Positions 54,860 through 64,000 of a DNA stretch of 64,000 nucleotides are shown piece by piece. Under the pieces are notes generated by a model. It saw nothing but the letters and a program-made list of their open reading frames with translations. It searched no databases and had not been told where the DNA came from. The stretch comes from Micrasema longulum (Eukaryota > Arthropoda > Insecta > Trichoptera > Brachycentridae). A program made the position numbers and the translations under genes. Numbering within the stretch: position 1 is the first letter of the stretch; every line of letters starts with the position of its first letter. The stretch is from assembly GCA_022494885.1 (NCBI GenBank), contig JAGVSM010001254.1:1-64000 (forward strand). The letters run 5' to 3'.

Positions 54860-56710
54860 AAATGCCGTCTATGTAAATGACGTAATAAAATTTTTCGTAG
54901 ATGTTAATATTCTATTGTTTGCTGATGACTTAAAAATATATAAGATTATTAAAAAAATAAACTGATTGTTTTCAGGAGAATATAAATAAATTGTACAATT
55001 GGTGTATTTTAAATAAACTTCAGTTAAATATAGGTAAATGTCAAAATATAACATTTTGCAGATGTAAAAACCCGATTCAATTTACTTATTTGATAAATAG
55101 TAAAGATTTGATGAGAGTGTCTCAAATAAAAAATCTAGGTATTTTGCATGATGAGAAACTACAGTTTACCTTTCATATTAATCTGATCGCTAATGATGGA
55201 GTAAAGATGGTTGGATTTGTTTTGAGAGTAGCGTCAAATTTTAAAAAGGTATTTACTGTTAAACAATTGAACGTTGTTACGCAGAAAGCAGCCAGTCCAC
55301 AATTTTGAAAAAAATAGATATTGATGTAATCGGGTGCAGTAAGGTCAATTCTATTTTATGCTAAAATCAGCTGGACCGCTTTCGTTCAGAGAACTGTATT
55401 AATCACCTTCTGAAAATGGTGTCGATCACAAAAAAGGCATTCCTCAATTTGCAGAAAACACGCACATCACTTGAAAAATTTTACGGTTTTTGAAAATCAT
55501 TAAAACTGATCCAATACATAATAAGATGCTTGTTTGTTATATGAAATAAAAAACATATGTATTCATTTTTTATCATTTGCCAAAGTCAAAACATTCCAAC
55601 TGTTGTGTAAATTTGATAATTCACACATTTCACAAAAGTGCTATTTTCTCAGTTACATTTTTATTTGCTTTCTGTATAACTACGTTCAATTGTACTGCAG
55701 CTGTAAGGAGTAGATTTGAATACAATTCTTCAGTTTGGTCACCCTATTATGAAATTTATTCTCAAGCTATTGAAATAATACAAAATAAACTATAAATTTA
55801 AAATACCCGTTGAAGCCTTAAATTATGATTTTCTTAGAAGCAAAATGAGATAACTTGAATTGTCAGACCGAAGAGTTATAGCTGATTTGTTATTCTTATT
55901 TAAAAGAATTAAATCGAAAATTGACAGCCCTGCTTTACTTGAACTAATACAAATTTGAATACCTGGTAGGTGCCCTAGAATAAGAGAATTATTTTTTTGT
56001 AACAATTCTCGCATCAACTTCCAAATGCATTCAACTATATCCAGAATACATAGGTATGGAAATAAGTTTTTAAAAATATTTGATATTTTCAATACAAACT
56101 ACAGAGTTTTACAGAAATGCATTGAAATAATCTCACTCGTTATTTTTTTGAAAAGGAATTAATTTATTTAAAAATGTATTATTAAATTTAACTTTGTTTT
56201 TTTTGGATACATATTTTTGTTTATTTCTTTATATATAAATTATTTATTCCCAAATTCCAACTTCTTCCAACCAACTGATTAACTAAAGGTGTTATTAAGA
56301 TTTTTTAAACTTTCACATTGATCCAAAAAACGTATTATTAATAAAATCCTATTGTAGCATTATTTTTCTTTTTCATTATTTCGTAGCTAAATACTAGTCA
56401 CTTTATGTTTATGTTAAATTATTCTCAATTTTAATTTGCTGTATTAATATTTAGAACATAAGGTTTTCTCACTTTAATTGTTATCTTTTATTTGTCATCT
56501 TAGATTTGTATGTTTCTTTTTTACTTTTTTTGAGTTTTTTTGAATTTTTTTTTTTGTTAATTTGTTTAGTTTTAATTATTCAGTAGAATTATAAAATTAT
56601 ATTTCATATTATACATAACATAATGAATTATTCACTGCTATGATTATTTCTGTAAAACTTTATATTGTAAAAGGTTCTTTGAACCGTTGATATATAAATA
56701 AATAAAAAAC
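54860..56710 (+). pseudogene. LINE family 5 RT C-terminal half, split by a Y element
   Basis: The plus strand reads ILLFADDLKIYKII near 54910 (FADD form of the active-site box), LYNWCILNKLQLNIGKCQNI-like, SQIKNLGILHDEKLQFTFHI and NFKKVFTVKQL up to 55264. There a Y element interrupts it. After 55692 it resumes with YCS, VRSRFEYNSSVWSPYYEIYS, IEIIQNKL, ELSDRRVIADLLFLFKRIKS and IDSPALLELIQI. The 3' end is AT-rich and ends ATATATAAATAAATAAAAA near 56705. Removing 55264-55692 nearly rejoins the frame (one extra shift), so the Y insertion came after the LINE. Stops in both halves show it is dead. Confidence 0.88.
55264..55692 (-). mobile_element. Y element, copy D, inside a LINE
   Basis: The left TIR starts CAATTGAACGTTGTTACGCA. 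The right TIR inverted starts CAATTGAACGTAGTTATACA. The body matches 61600-62034 in reverse orientation (AATCACCTTCTGAAAATGGT, GTCGATCACAAAAAAGGCAT). 429 bp, with no coding capacity. The insertion point is between codons for KQL and YCS of the RT gene. CAATTG at the left end may be partly target sequence. Confidence 0.88.
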
Positions 56711-56739
56711 ACCTGCATAAAACTTATTCTTCTCTACGG

Positions 56740-57010
56740 ATGCGGATCGTAACACCTCTCCAAGGTCCAAAACCGCCAAATTGAGTTTTGAGATTAGATG
56801 TCTTAGAAGAATATTGGTGTGCGGTGAGCAAACTCCTGTGACAAATGTCATTAGGTGACGGCATATACCGCAGATAGAGAGTCTTAGCCATCCTTGTCTA
56901 CTTTATAAGGCTTCAGGTTCTCGACGTCCTGGATGTCGACAGCTGTTGTTCGTCAGCAGTTCAAGTCTGAATTACGGGACGCTAACCTGACTTGGGAGAA
57001 TGTACGGTAT
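56740..57010 (+). pseudogene. LINE family 7 RT C-terminal end, copy 2
   Basis: The plus strand reads LYGCGS, LSKVQNRQIEF and KNIGVR near 56730-56820, then the shared stretch AGGTTCTCGACGTCCTGGAT also found (inverted) at 49450-49490. Short and stop-ridden, but collinear with copy 1. Confidence 0.68.
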
Positions 57011-57114
57011 CCTTTTTCAATTCGTTATCATGGGTCATCTATATTTTATATCTATATTTTATATAAGTCTTTAAATAAAAAGAAACAATAATAATGCTTT
57101 ATGATTTTCAATTT

Positions 57115-57205
57115 TGGGACTATTTTCTTCTGGCGGGGTTCGAACCTCGCGCCTCCAAACCCGGAGTCCACGACACCACGCACGGGGCTACAACCCATCT
57201 CAATT
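57115..57205 (-). mobile_element. tRNA-like SINE head
   Basis: On the minus strand GGTGTCGTGGACTCCGGGTT, then CGCGAGGTTCGAACCCCGCC, a perfect B box. The A box is weak. GC-rich compared with its flanks. It resembles the head of SINE B in layout but not closely in sequence. Confidence 0.55.
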
Positions 57206-57209
57206 TACT

Positions 57210-57920
57210 TGCCTCGGTTTTACCCTCAGCCATCTTTACGCAATTCTGAATATTACCTTCTATCCGAAAAACTTTTTTAGCGAAACGGTACTTTTTACAC
57301 TTTATTTTGCAGGGTAGTATTCGGACGGGGGGATGAATTGGTGGATAGGAGAGGAGGCAACCGTTCAGCCAATAGGAACGAGGGAAGAAATACATTCATC
57401 TGATGCGAAGATATTCTAAACGTTTATTGTATATCACACGAACCCATAAATACAAAACTATAGGCGAACAGTATTGATAAGAGTTTCAAGGGATTTTTCG
57501 AATTTTTTTTTATGAATGTGGTAAACTTGTTCAAAAGTTTTAATCTTTTTTTCTACTTTATTTATTTACACAGTTAACTGACCAGTTTATGGTTGTTATG
57601 AAAAATAAAGAGAGATATCCTTATTTCGTATTTTTTAATATTTCCTTTGCACTACAAGCCAACACGCTTCATTACGGCGTTTAATTACAATACGGAACAC
57701 CCAGGCATGAGAAATATCTCATTTTATTTTTATATTCTCATCAGGAATCAAACGTAGCTATTAAATCACGAAGGTTGCCAAGTTTATACGCGGAATAACT
57801 GTACCTCGGAAACAAAATGAAAACAATATAAACAAATTTCAAGTGTAATTAACAAAGTCCAAGAGGATCAAAATCGAAAATGGTATTTCTCATTTAATTA
57901 TTGTTGCGTTTTACTTTTTA
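57210..57920. other. no gene seen
   Basis: Mixed then AT-rich sequence. The minus-strand frame 57120-57395 overlaps the tRNA-like head and has no motif. Confidence 0.4.
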
Positions 57921-57924
57921 CACC

Positions 57925-57995
57925 ATCGTGTAACGGCTCAGACACTTGACCCACGCACAGAAGGTTCCGGGTTCGTTTCCCAGTGAGCACACAAA
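57925..57995 (+). mobile_element. SINE C, copy 2 (tRNA-like head)
   Basis: CAGACACTTGACCCACGCAC, then AGAAGGTTCCGGGTTCGTTT and CCCAGTGAGCACACAAAAA match 44960-45015, including the bases after the head. Confidence 0.68.
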
Positions 57996-57999
57996 AATT

Positions 58000-58345
58000 G
58001 AATGTGATTTATATTAACCCTAAGTATTCTGTGATGTAATTTCTCACTGTTATCGGGTCTTCGGGCCTGTTGCGGTGCAAACAAATAGTAAACCATGAAT
58101 AAAAAACTTGATCTGGGTGCCTTTCGATATGAGAGAATGTTTATTCTAAAATTGAAGAAAAGTGTAATTAAATTCTAATTTTGTTTAATTTTAATAAAAT
58201 AAATAAAAAACTTTGTTTTAAACCACTATTTTTTTTCTTCACCGACCGGTTTCAAAGCAAACAAGCTTCTTCGTCAAGGTTTACGTAACTAATGAATTGA
58301 TTCCTTTTTTATTTTTATCATGATAACTAAATAAAAAAATATTTA
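58000..58345. other. no gene seen; repeat scrap
   Basis: About 58265-58325 (GTCAAGGTTTACGTAACTAA and TTTATTTTTATCATGATAA) resembles 28890-28945, an unnamed dispersed repeat. Otherwise AT-rich. Confidence 0.45.
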
Positions 58346-58349
58346 GCAA

Positions 58350-58760
58350 AGTAGGGTCTGCCATCCAATAATATGTATTCACTTAATTATACTGCAATAA
58401 AGCGACGACGGTTTAAACTTTATAAAAAATAAATATACTTTATATAAAAATAAAATAAATATGGACAAAACAAGGAGATAGTGGGAAGGAAAAGAAGGAA
58501 ATTGATAAGGAGTGGTGAAGGATGATTAAAGGAAAGTAAGAGTGGAAAATTGCATTTGATTTAATGATTAAGAGCAAGAAAAGAGACAAAACGTCAATTC
58601 TCTGTTATTCTGAATCAACCCTATTAGTTCTCTTCTGTACCTATTATATAGAGTGTTAAATATATCAATATATGTATTGCCAGAGTAGTCGAATTTTTTA
58701 CCCGGCTTTCTATCAATAAGCCTTAGTGTAATATTAAACGGTATTATTTTACTCAATTAC
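58350..58760 (-). repeat. dispersed LINE-like 3' repeat, copy 2
   Basis: Nearly identical to 41766-41995 for over 200 bp and continuing into the related minus-strand frame DIFNTLYNRYRRELIGLI. The strongest long similarity between two distant places in the window. Confidence 0.72.
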
Positions 58761-58779
58761 CATTTTTTTTACTTCAAGT

Positions 58780-59625
58780 ACCAGTTTTTTCCAGTCGGTA
58801 AAATATTTTTTGTTCCAAAATATAACGAAACATAATACAAAATGATCTTATATTTGTGTATATAGTTCACGGTCTGGCAACATCAAAGGGCCACTCCACG
58901 CTTGCGCGCAGGCAGAATGTCGGATAGAGGGGGGATTTTTAGACACAGTACAATGTATACAAACTTGGTTCTACGCGCCTTCTGGTATATTTTAATAGTT
59001 AAATATTGCAGTTTAAAACAACCTTTTAAATCGATATTTCATGCCCACCTTCCTAGAAATTAAACCCAGAACCTCAAAAATAGTACATCGATCGAGAGCC
59101 AGTCACTACAAAATTTAACGGACTCATCCCCACTCAATTTTTTTATTTAACAGCAGTCATCGAGTCAAAAGCACTCATCCAGGGTTATATTTCATACACA
59201 AAACTGTATTATTGATCTGCTTGGACACAGAGAGTTTCCTCGACAATACCTTTTTTAAGTGTCTCCGTTTCTGATGAAATACGTTTATATTGTATTTCGA
59301 CTTTCATTTCGCTTTCCAGTTTCCATAATACTAGTTTTATTACACCCTTAGATAGAAGGGTTGAAACAGTTGGATAAATCTGCTTAGTACTTTACTACTA
59401 CTACTACAGGGCGGTGAAGGGTTGTCTTAACCCTTCCACAGGGTGACTGGAAATGTATTCACCCCTTTATTGCCTCTGGAATCGTCTAGGGCAATAAATG
59501 TTTTTTTTCTAACTACTTTACTTGACTCTTCGAAATGATTTGGTTGAGAATAATTTGAAGGGACACATAGCTACAGTAAATTGTCGTATCAACATTTAAA
59601 GTAATTAAAATGCTTGTAGACAAAT
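58780..59625. other. no gene seen
   Basis: Mixed composition, with a GC patch near 58880-58940 and a short (ACT)n run at 59396-59410. No ORF or assigned repeat. Confidence 0.4.
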
Positions 59626-59630
59626 GCCGA

Positions 59631-59664
59631 GAAAAATAAGAGAGTAAGAACTCTCTTATTTTTC
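59631..59664. repeat. hairpin: 14-bp perfect arms, 6-nt loop
   Basis: GAAAAATAAGAGAG, loop TAAGAA, then the exact complement CTCTCTTATTTTTC. Intergenic; no role is apparent. Confidence 0.85.
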
Positions 59665-59744
59665 AAAAGATTGAATAAAAAAATGTTTTAAAAAATGTTG
59701 ATGGTAATATAATACTCGTATTACTGCAGAGTTGGAGGACATTA

Positions 59745-60120
59745 AGAGAAAGTAATTGGGAAGCCTAGGCATTACGTGGCTTGTGACTTGTCATTGGCTG
59801 GTTTAAGTGGCCATTTTACACACTGAGTAACATCCACCATTCTGCATATGTTTGAATATTCATATTCCTTCTTTTATTCCTTTTCTGATTTTTGTGGAGT
59901 CAAAGAGCTGAAATCTTTATTGATTTTACACACCGTGTAAAGAGACCACTCGCGCCAGCCAAAGACAAGTTGACAAGCCCCATAAAAAGCCTAAACTTCC
60001 ATATTATTACAATCTTAAAATTTTATCCATCGGTTTTGTAATATATTTATCTTAATAACTCCCTTAGCGGTGAAATTTGTTCTTGTCTACAAAAAATAGG
60101 ACATACTTAAAAAAATGTTG
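59745..60120. repeat. X repeat, copy 8: two X halves head to head
   Basis: The left half (forward): AAGCCTAGGCATTACGTGGC, GACTTGTCATTGGCTGGTTT and TACACACTGAGTAACATCC. The right half (59930-60120) carries the inverted version: CCAGCCAAAGACAAGTTGAC, AAGCCTAAACTTCCATATTA, then the inverted outer end TTAATAACTCCCTTAGCGG and TCTTGTCTACAAAAAATAGG. The result is a long imperfect foldback, either two insertions or a rearranged element. Confidence 0.75.
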
Positions 60121-60124
60121 TTTT

Positions 60125-61060
60125 ATCTTTTACGCGCTTGTTCGTCGTGAATTATTTCGGAGTATTTTTTTATCTCTCATTCACGATTTATTAACACCTT
60201 TTCAAAGTTCTCAGATTATGAAATCAACCCCTTTCTCTTAAAGATAAAAATATTCAACTGAAAAAGTAGTAAACTATTTAGATAATCCAGAATAAATCTT
60301 TTGGAATCTGGATTTGAAATTCCGCCCGAATGTATTTTATGTAAGTGTTATTCGAGAGATTTCTGACTTAAGTTCTTTAAGAAAGATAAGAAGTAAAGGG
60401 TAAAAGGGTAACAGAACTAAAAGAAACGAATTACAAATTCAAATTTGTTTTACACGCGTGTAATATATCATGATCTCAAATACAAAGGTATAAAAACGAT
60501 GTTTTGAGTGTTTCCAAATGCTTGTAAACGGCTGGGAGTTGAACCGACAGATTTAGGATGAAAGCAGACTGCAAAATGCAACTTTCGGAAAATCAACGTA
60601 TGACAGGGTTACGAATGATAAAATCAAGCGAGAGTACAAATCTGAAACAGGTTTAGTTTTAAAGATTTAAAATAGATGATGAAGGAACGGCATACAAAAA
60701 AATATACAAGGTGTTTCAAAGCCAGACTGCGAAACTTCAGAGAAACATTCCTAATGGTAAATAAAAAAAATATATATATGATTCTTTTTTTCCAAAAATT
60801 AATTTTTGCGTGTTTTTATTTTATTTTTTATAATTTGGAGTAAGCTTTTGATTTCTCTGACTAGCATCTCTTCCACAAACACCTACACTTCCATGTCAAG
60901 ACTTTATTATCTTCCAAGCTGGTTTCTCAACATGCCTGAACCTTAATACAAAAAAAATTGGAGCAATAAAATATGAGAATGCGTCTTGGGCTAACGTTAA
61001 CTAGAGTTTGACAAAATTTTTCTCCATTTCTCTTGTAATATAAAAACATTCAGCGCTTAA
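60125..61060. other. no gene seen; X outer-end scrap near 60500
   Basis: 60500-60545 (GATGTTTTGAGTGTTTCCAA, then GGCTGGGAGTTGAACC) resembles an X outer end. The rest is AT-rich. The bases near 60708 (CAAGGTGTTTCAAAGCCAGA) resemble an element end but have no partner. Confidence 0.4.
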
Positions 61061-61069
61061 ATATTTTGA

Positions 61070-61340
61070 AACTTTTGGAAATACCCTAAATGCGTCTGAT
61101 ACATGATTTTACGTTCATCGCGAACTTTACGACGCGCTAATATCGGTCCGCACTTGGCCGCGAAAGTAGACAAGATTGGGGTGTACATCAATGTCGCAGG
61201 GTTGTGCCAAAGTCTAGTGGGTCTGTTTCACCCCCGGTCGGGGTCCATCCCATCCCGCGCCCTGCGGAAGGCTTGATTTAGGGCGGGAGGAGGGTTAAAC
61301 GCATCGCCAAATCGTAAATCGTGCCTTTTTAAAAGTTACA
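61070..61340. other. GC-rich single-copy island
   Basis: Contains CACCCCCGGTCGGGGTCCAT and GCGCCCTGCGGAAGGC, with no ORF and no match elsewhere in the window. Stands out sharply from AT-rich flanks. Confidence 0.35.
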
Positions 61341-61599
61341 GATGCGGTAGGGTTATCAAGAATTTACTTTTCTGTACGTTTTTTAATCAGTCAATGAGAG
61401 TGTCTACCCCTCTTCCAAAACTGTTTATAAAGACTAGTGTTTTTCTTCAGTTTTTCATAGTCCCTGTCGATTTTCAAAGATAATTTGGCAAAGTTTAAGA
61501 TTTCTTTACAATCAAACCGATAAAATAACAAAATTTAGAATCTTTTTAACCAAGCATATTTCTATTAATTTAACTTTCCGAATTCGGTGTGAAAATGTC

Positions 61600-62034
61600 C
61601 ATTTAAACGTAGTTATGCAGAAAGCAGCCAGCCATAAAAAAGTGAAAGCGAGATAATAGCATATTTGTAAAAAGAGTGAATAGTCAAATCTAAACAACAG
61701 TTTGAATGTTTTTGACTTTGATAAATAATAAACAATGATTGCGTAAGTTTTTTTTTATATTGCAAATAAGAATCTTATAATGTATTTAACCTATTTCAAT
61801 GATTTTTAAAGTACCGTAAGATTTTTGTAGTGCTGTGGGTGTTATCTGCAAATTGAGAAATGCCATTTTTGTGATCGACACTATTTTCAGAAGGTGATTT
61901 TTACAGTTTTTGTTTGAAAACAGTCTGGCTCTTTTTAGCGAAACATAGAATCGACCTTTCTGCACCCGATTATACCATTATCTAATTTTTTCAAAATTAT
62001 AGACGGGCTGCTTTCTGCATACTACGTTCATTTG
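61600..62034 (+). mobile_element. Y element, copy C (most complete)
   Basis: The left TIR is CATTTAAACGTAGTTATGCA. The right TIR inverted is CAAATGAACGTAGTATGCAG. Then CAGAAAGCAGCC is shared at both ends. 435 bp with no coding capacity, collinear with copies A and B and inverted relative to D. TGCTGTGGGTGTTATCTGCA and GAGAAATGCCATTTTTGTGA mark the conserved core. Confidence 0.88.
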
Positions 62035-62039
62035 CAGAT

Positions 62040-63100
62040 AAATAAATAAGAGATATAGTAAGTATTGTATTCTATGTAGACTCATGTATCACCATAGTCA
62101 CCCAACAGTTAAAATATAAAATTGGAATTTTTGAAACGCCTCGATATGGAAAAAAACTGTGATTTTTTGTTTAAAAAATAATCAATTATATTGGCTGTGG
62201 CAACCACTGCCGGCTCCTGACCGAAAACATTGGCAGTGCATTTTTTTACATGTTGTCAACTTGTATATTATTAAGTTCAATAATATGAACAAATTTTAAC
62301 TTGGCAGTGCACTGCACTTATGCACATACTAAGAAACCGCCTCTGGTGGTAACCCTAACTCAGCTCCGTATTCTTGTGGTGGTGCCAATGCGTTTTGTTT
62401 GTGTTGTTTTTAAAAAGTAAAATATTTCGCAGTTTTCCTTACGCGAATGTCACTATCGGAAAATATACTTCGCGCAGTTTCCTTCTAGAAAGGCTTCGGC
62501 GCAAACAAAAACTACAAAGACACCCTGGCACAAAACTCACCGACATTTAAAACTGTTTTTGTATATACATGTGTTGGATTTTGGTAGTTAAGGGTTGGAG
62601 CTCCTACCCCAGTTAAAGATTGACAGAGAAAACAAGAGGTGGCTTTTTGATGTTTATTTATTTATTTCACATAAAAAATTGTATTTTTCTTTTCTATATG
62701 AACAAATCACTGAGCATAACCCATGTCGAGGCATTCATTTACATTATTTTTATAAGTAAATAAAAAATAAATGTAATATAATAAATAACACTGTATGGAT
62801 ACAAACATAAAATAAAAATACCAGACATGCTTTAATAATTCGGAGTTCAAATGTAATACTGTTTTGGTGGGGTGACCATCTCAAGGGAGCTATCGGGACT
62901 CAAATCCAGAAGCCATTTTTTAACAAATAATTAGAATTTTTGTTTATTTGTATTAAATTTTAAATCAAGAGGTAGAGTGTTCTAATTTTGGCAGCAAGGT
63001 TCATGTAACTCCTCTGACAAATTATGTTTATTTATAACATGGCGAATAAATAATAAATTATGTCGCACGAGTGTTACGGTTATTAGGAGTTGTCTTCAAC
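62040..63100. other. no gene seen; LINE tail at 62650-62680
   Basis: A (TTTA)n run near 62650-62665 is the inverted tail of a minus-strand LINE without a recognisable coding part. The remaining sequence is AT-rich and unassigned. Confidence 0.4.
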
Positions 63101-63154
63101 TCTAAGCTGCATTCAAACTACATGCTGAAACTGTGAAATTGCTTTGAGCAGAGT

Positions 63155-63250
63155 CTTCAAGCTGGCTGGACTGACTGACGTTGACTGGTTGACTGAACTG
63201 AACTGACTGACTGGCTGAACTGAATTTGTTATTCTGACTGACTGGCTTTG
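63155..63250. repeat. degenerate (ACTG)n block
   Basis: CTGACTGACGTTGACTGG and GAACTGACTGACTGGCTG are typical. The minus-strand frame through it (63329-63102) is rich in Ser/Gln because of the repeat. A TATAGGCC segment follows at about 63270. It may be the edge of an LTR or another element, but no partner is in the window. Confidence 0.65.
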
Positions 63251-63589
63251 CCACGCCCTGCAGTCTCTTTATAGGCCACGTTACTTTGTAGTTAATTTCA
63301 CCTAGAAAGATGACTTGAACGTACTGCAAAACGATGCTCCCGATTTCATGTGCAATATTGATAGAGTTGCATTACATGTTATATTGGATTCTATAGAAAA
63401 TGAGGACATTGCTTTATTCGGTCATCGCACTTTTTCAGGTGAAACGTTTTAGCACGTGCGTGTCATCGATAATGGACTTTAAACCCTACACATGTATTTA
63501 TTAATATAAAAATATTAACAACATACATATATTATATCAAATCCCGTCTTCAAATTTTTCTTGAGAAACATTTCTACACGCTGATTTCT

Positions 63590-63792
63590 GGAAGTATATG
63601 AAATCTAAATATACTGAAAAGATAAGTTTGTATGTTCCTAATAATTATAGTAAAGCTAAATCTCATGCACGGCTTTACGTACCCAGAACTCGTAAGCATA
63701 CAATTCAGAATTCACCCATTAATAAGGCAATTCGCTTGCTGAATACGGCTTCTACGGATAATATGGATCTATTTTGCTGTACATATCGGTAG
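63590..63792 (+). pseudogene. LINE C-terminal end (family 14)
   Basis: The frame from 63598 reads SLYVPNNYSKAKSHARLYVP, RTRKHTIQNSPINKAIRLLN and TASTDNMDLFCCTYR, with a stop at 63790. VP-x-x-x-x-R, RT-x-x-x-x-x-SP-x-x-x-x-x-RLLN resembles the post-polymerase end of several insect LINEs (compare 15365-15720). The open frame is short, and the upstream part is missing. Confidence 0.6.
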
Positions 63793-63849
63793 TTTAGTTT
63801 AGTTTATCAGCTATCTGCTTTCAATTCATGAAATTATAACTTATATTTA

Positions 63850-64000
63850 CATGTCAGCCTCGTGGTGTAATGAACATCACGTTTGCCTACCATGCAAGAG
63901 GTCTCGGGTTCGATTCACGACATGGTTGATATGAAATATTTATTTAAAAGGGTGTTTTCACATTAGAGTATTTTTTAGTCCCTGGACTGGTACCTGAAGC
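63850..64000 (+). mobile_element. SINE A, copy 4, cut by the window edge
   Basis: The tRNA-Gly-like head has CTCGTGGTGTAATGAACATC (A-box region), CTACCATGCAAGAGGTCTCG (anticodon-arm region with ACC) and GGGTTCGATTCACGACATG (B box). The body reads AAATATTTATTTAAAAGGGT and CCCTGGACTGGTACCTGAAG, and the tail continues beyond 64000. Confidence 0.8.

Noticed and set aside
63102..63329. Ser/Gln-rich minus-strand frame of 75 codons
   Set aside because: Composition comes from the degenerate (ACTG)n block.

Overview
This 64-kb window looks like an intergenic stretch of an arthropod, most probably insect, nuclear genome. It is AT-rich throughout. There are no bacterial-style operons and no long intact reading frames, and I see no recognisable host gene or complete host exon. 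Most of what can be identified is decayed mobile DNA: about two dozen fragments of non-LTR retrotransposons (nearly all 5'-truncated, keeping only the C-terminal end of the reverse-transcriptase protein and its AT-rich or microsatellite tail), four DNA-transposon remnants, tRNA-derived SINEs, and several families of short inverted-repeat elements. The order of insect cannot be fixed from the sequence.

Layout. 1-450: a 149-bp satellite-like array running off the left edge. 0.95-2.3 kb: a Tc1-like transposon with both terminal inverted repeats (TIRs) visible. 2.4-3.7 kb: two copies of a ~430-bp TIR element (family Y below). 5.7-11.6 kb: minus-strand LINE ends, a 230-bp hairpin element (W) and SINEs. 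12.8-13.4 kb: SINE B nested inside SINE A. 15.3-17.9 kb: three LINE ends. 18-23 kb: SINEs, repeat family X, LINE ends and a 45-bp minisatellite. 24.7-25.9 kb: two LINE ends, the second with its frame almost intact. 27.6-28.6 kb: a 979-bp element with a perfect 8-bp target-site duplication and a THAP-like first exon, a candidate P-superfamily element. 30-36 kb: SINE Z, family X, an irregular four-copy motif array, and the longest copy of LINE family 1. 36.8-38.5 kb: an R1-like RNase H/zinc tail and another LINE end. 43-49.8 kb: LINE ends, SINEs and an internally deleted mariner. 51-57 kb: a DDE transposase scrap, LINE ends, a 76-nt near-perfect palindrome, and a LINE split by a Y element. 58-64 kb: repeats X and Y, and SINE A at the right edge.

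Between the repeats lie several short, GC-richer, apparently single-copy islands (near 4.8, 7.9, 14.1, 18.9, 27.1, 32.4, 36.3, 54.6 and 61.2 kb). They have no coding signature and are the best candidates for host regulatory DNA. The most novel material is the THAP/8-bp-TSD element, the Y element that seems to enter the same conserved site in reverse-transcriptase genes, hairpin element W, the 53.5-kb palindrome, the 34-kb motif array, and the X and Z families. Nothing suggests a metabolic or defence operon. Names W, X, Y, Z, SINE A-D and LINE family numbers are labels made up for this window.
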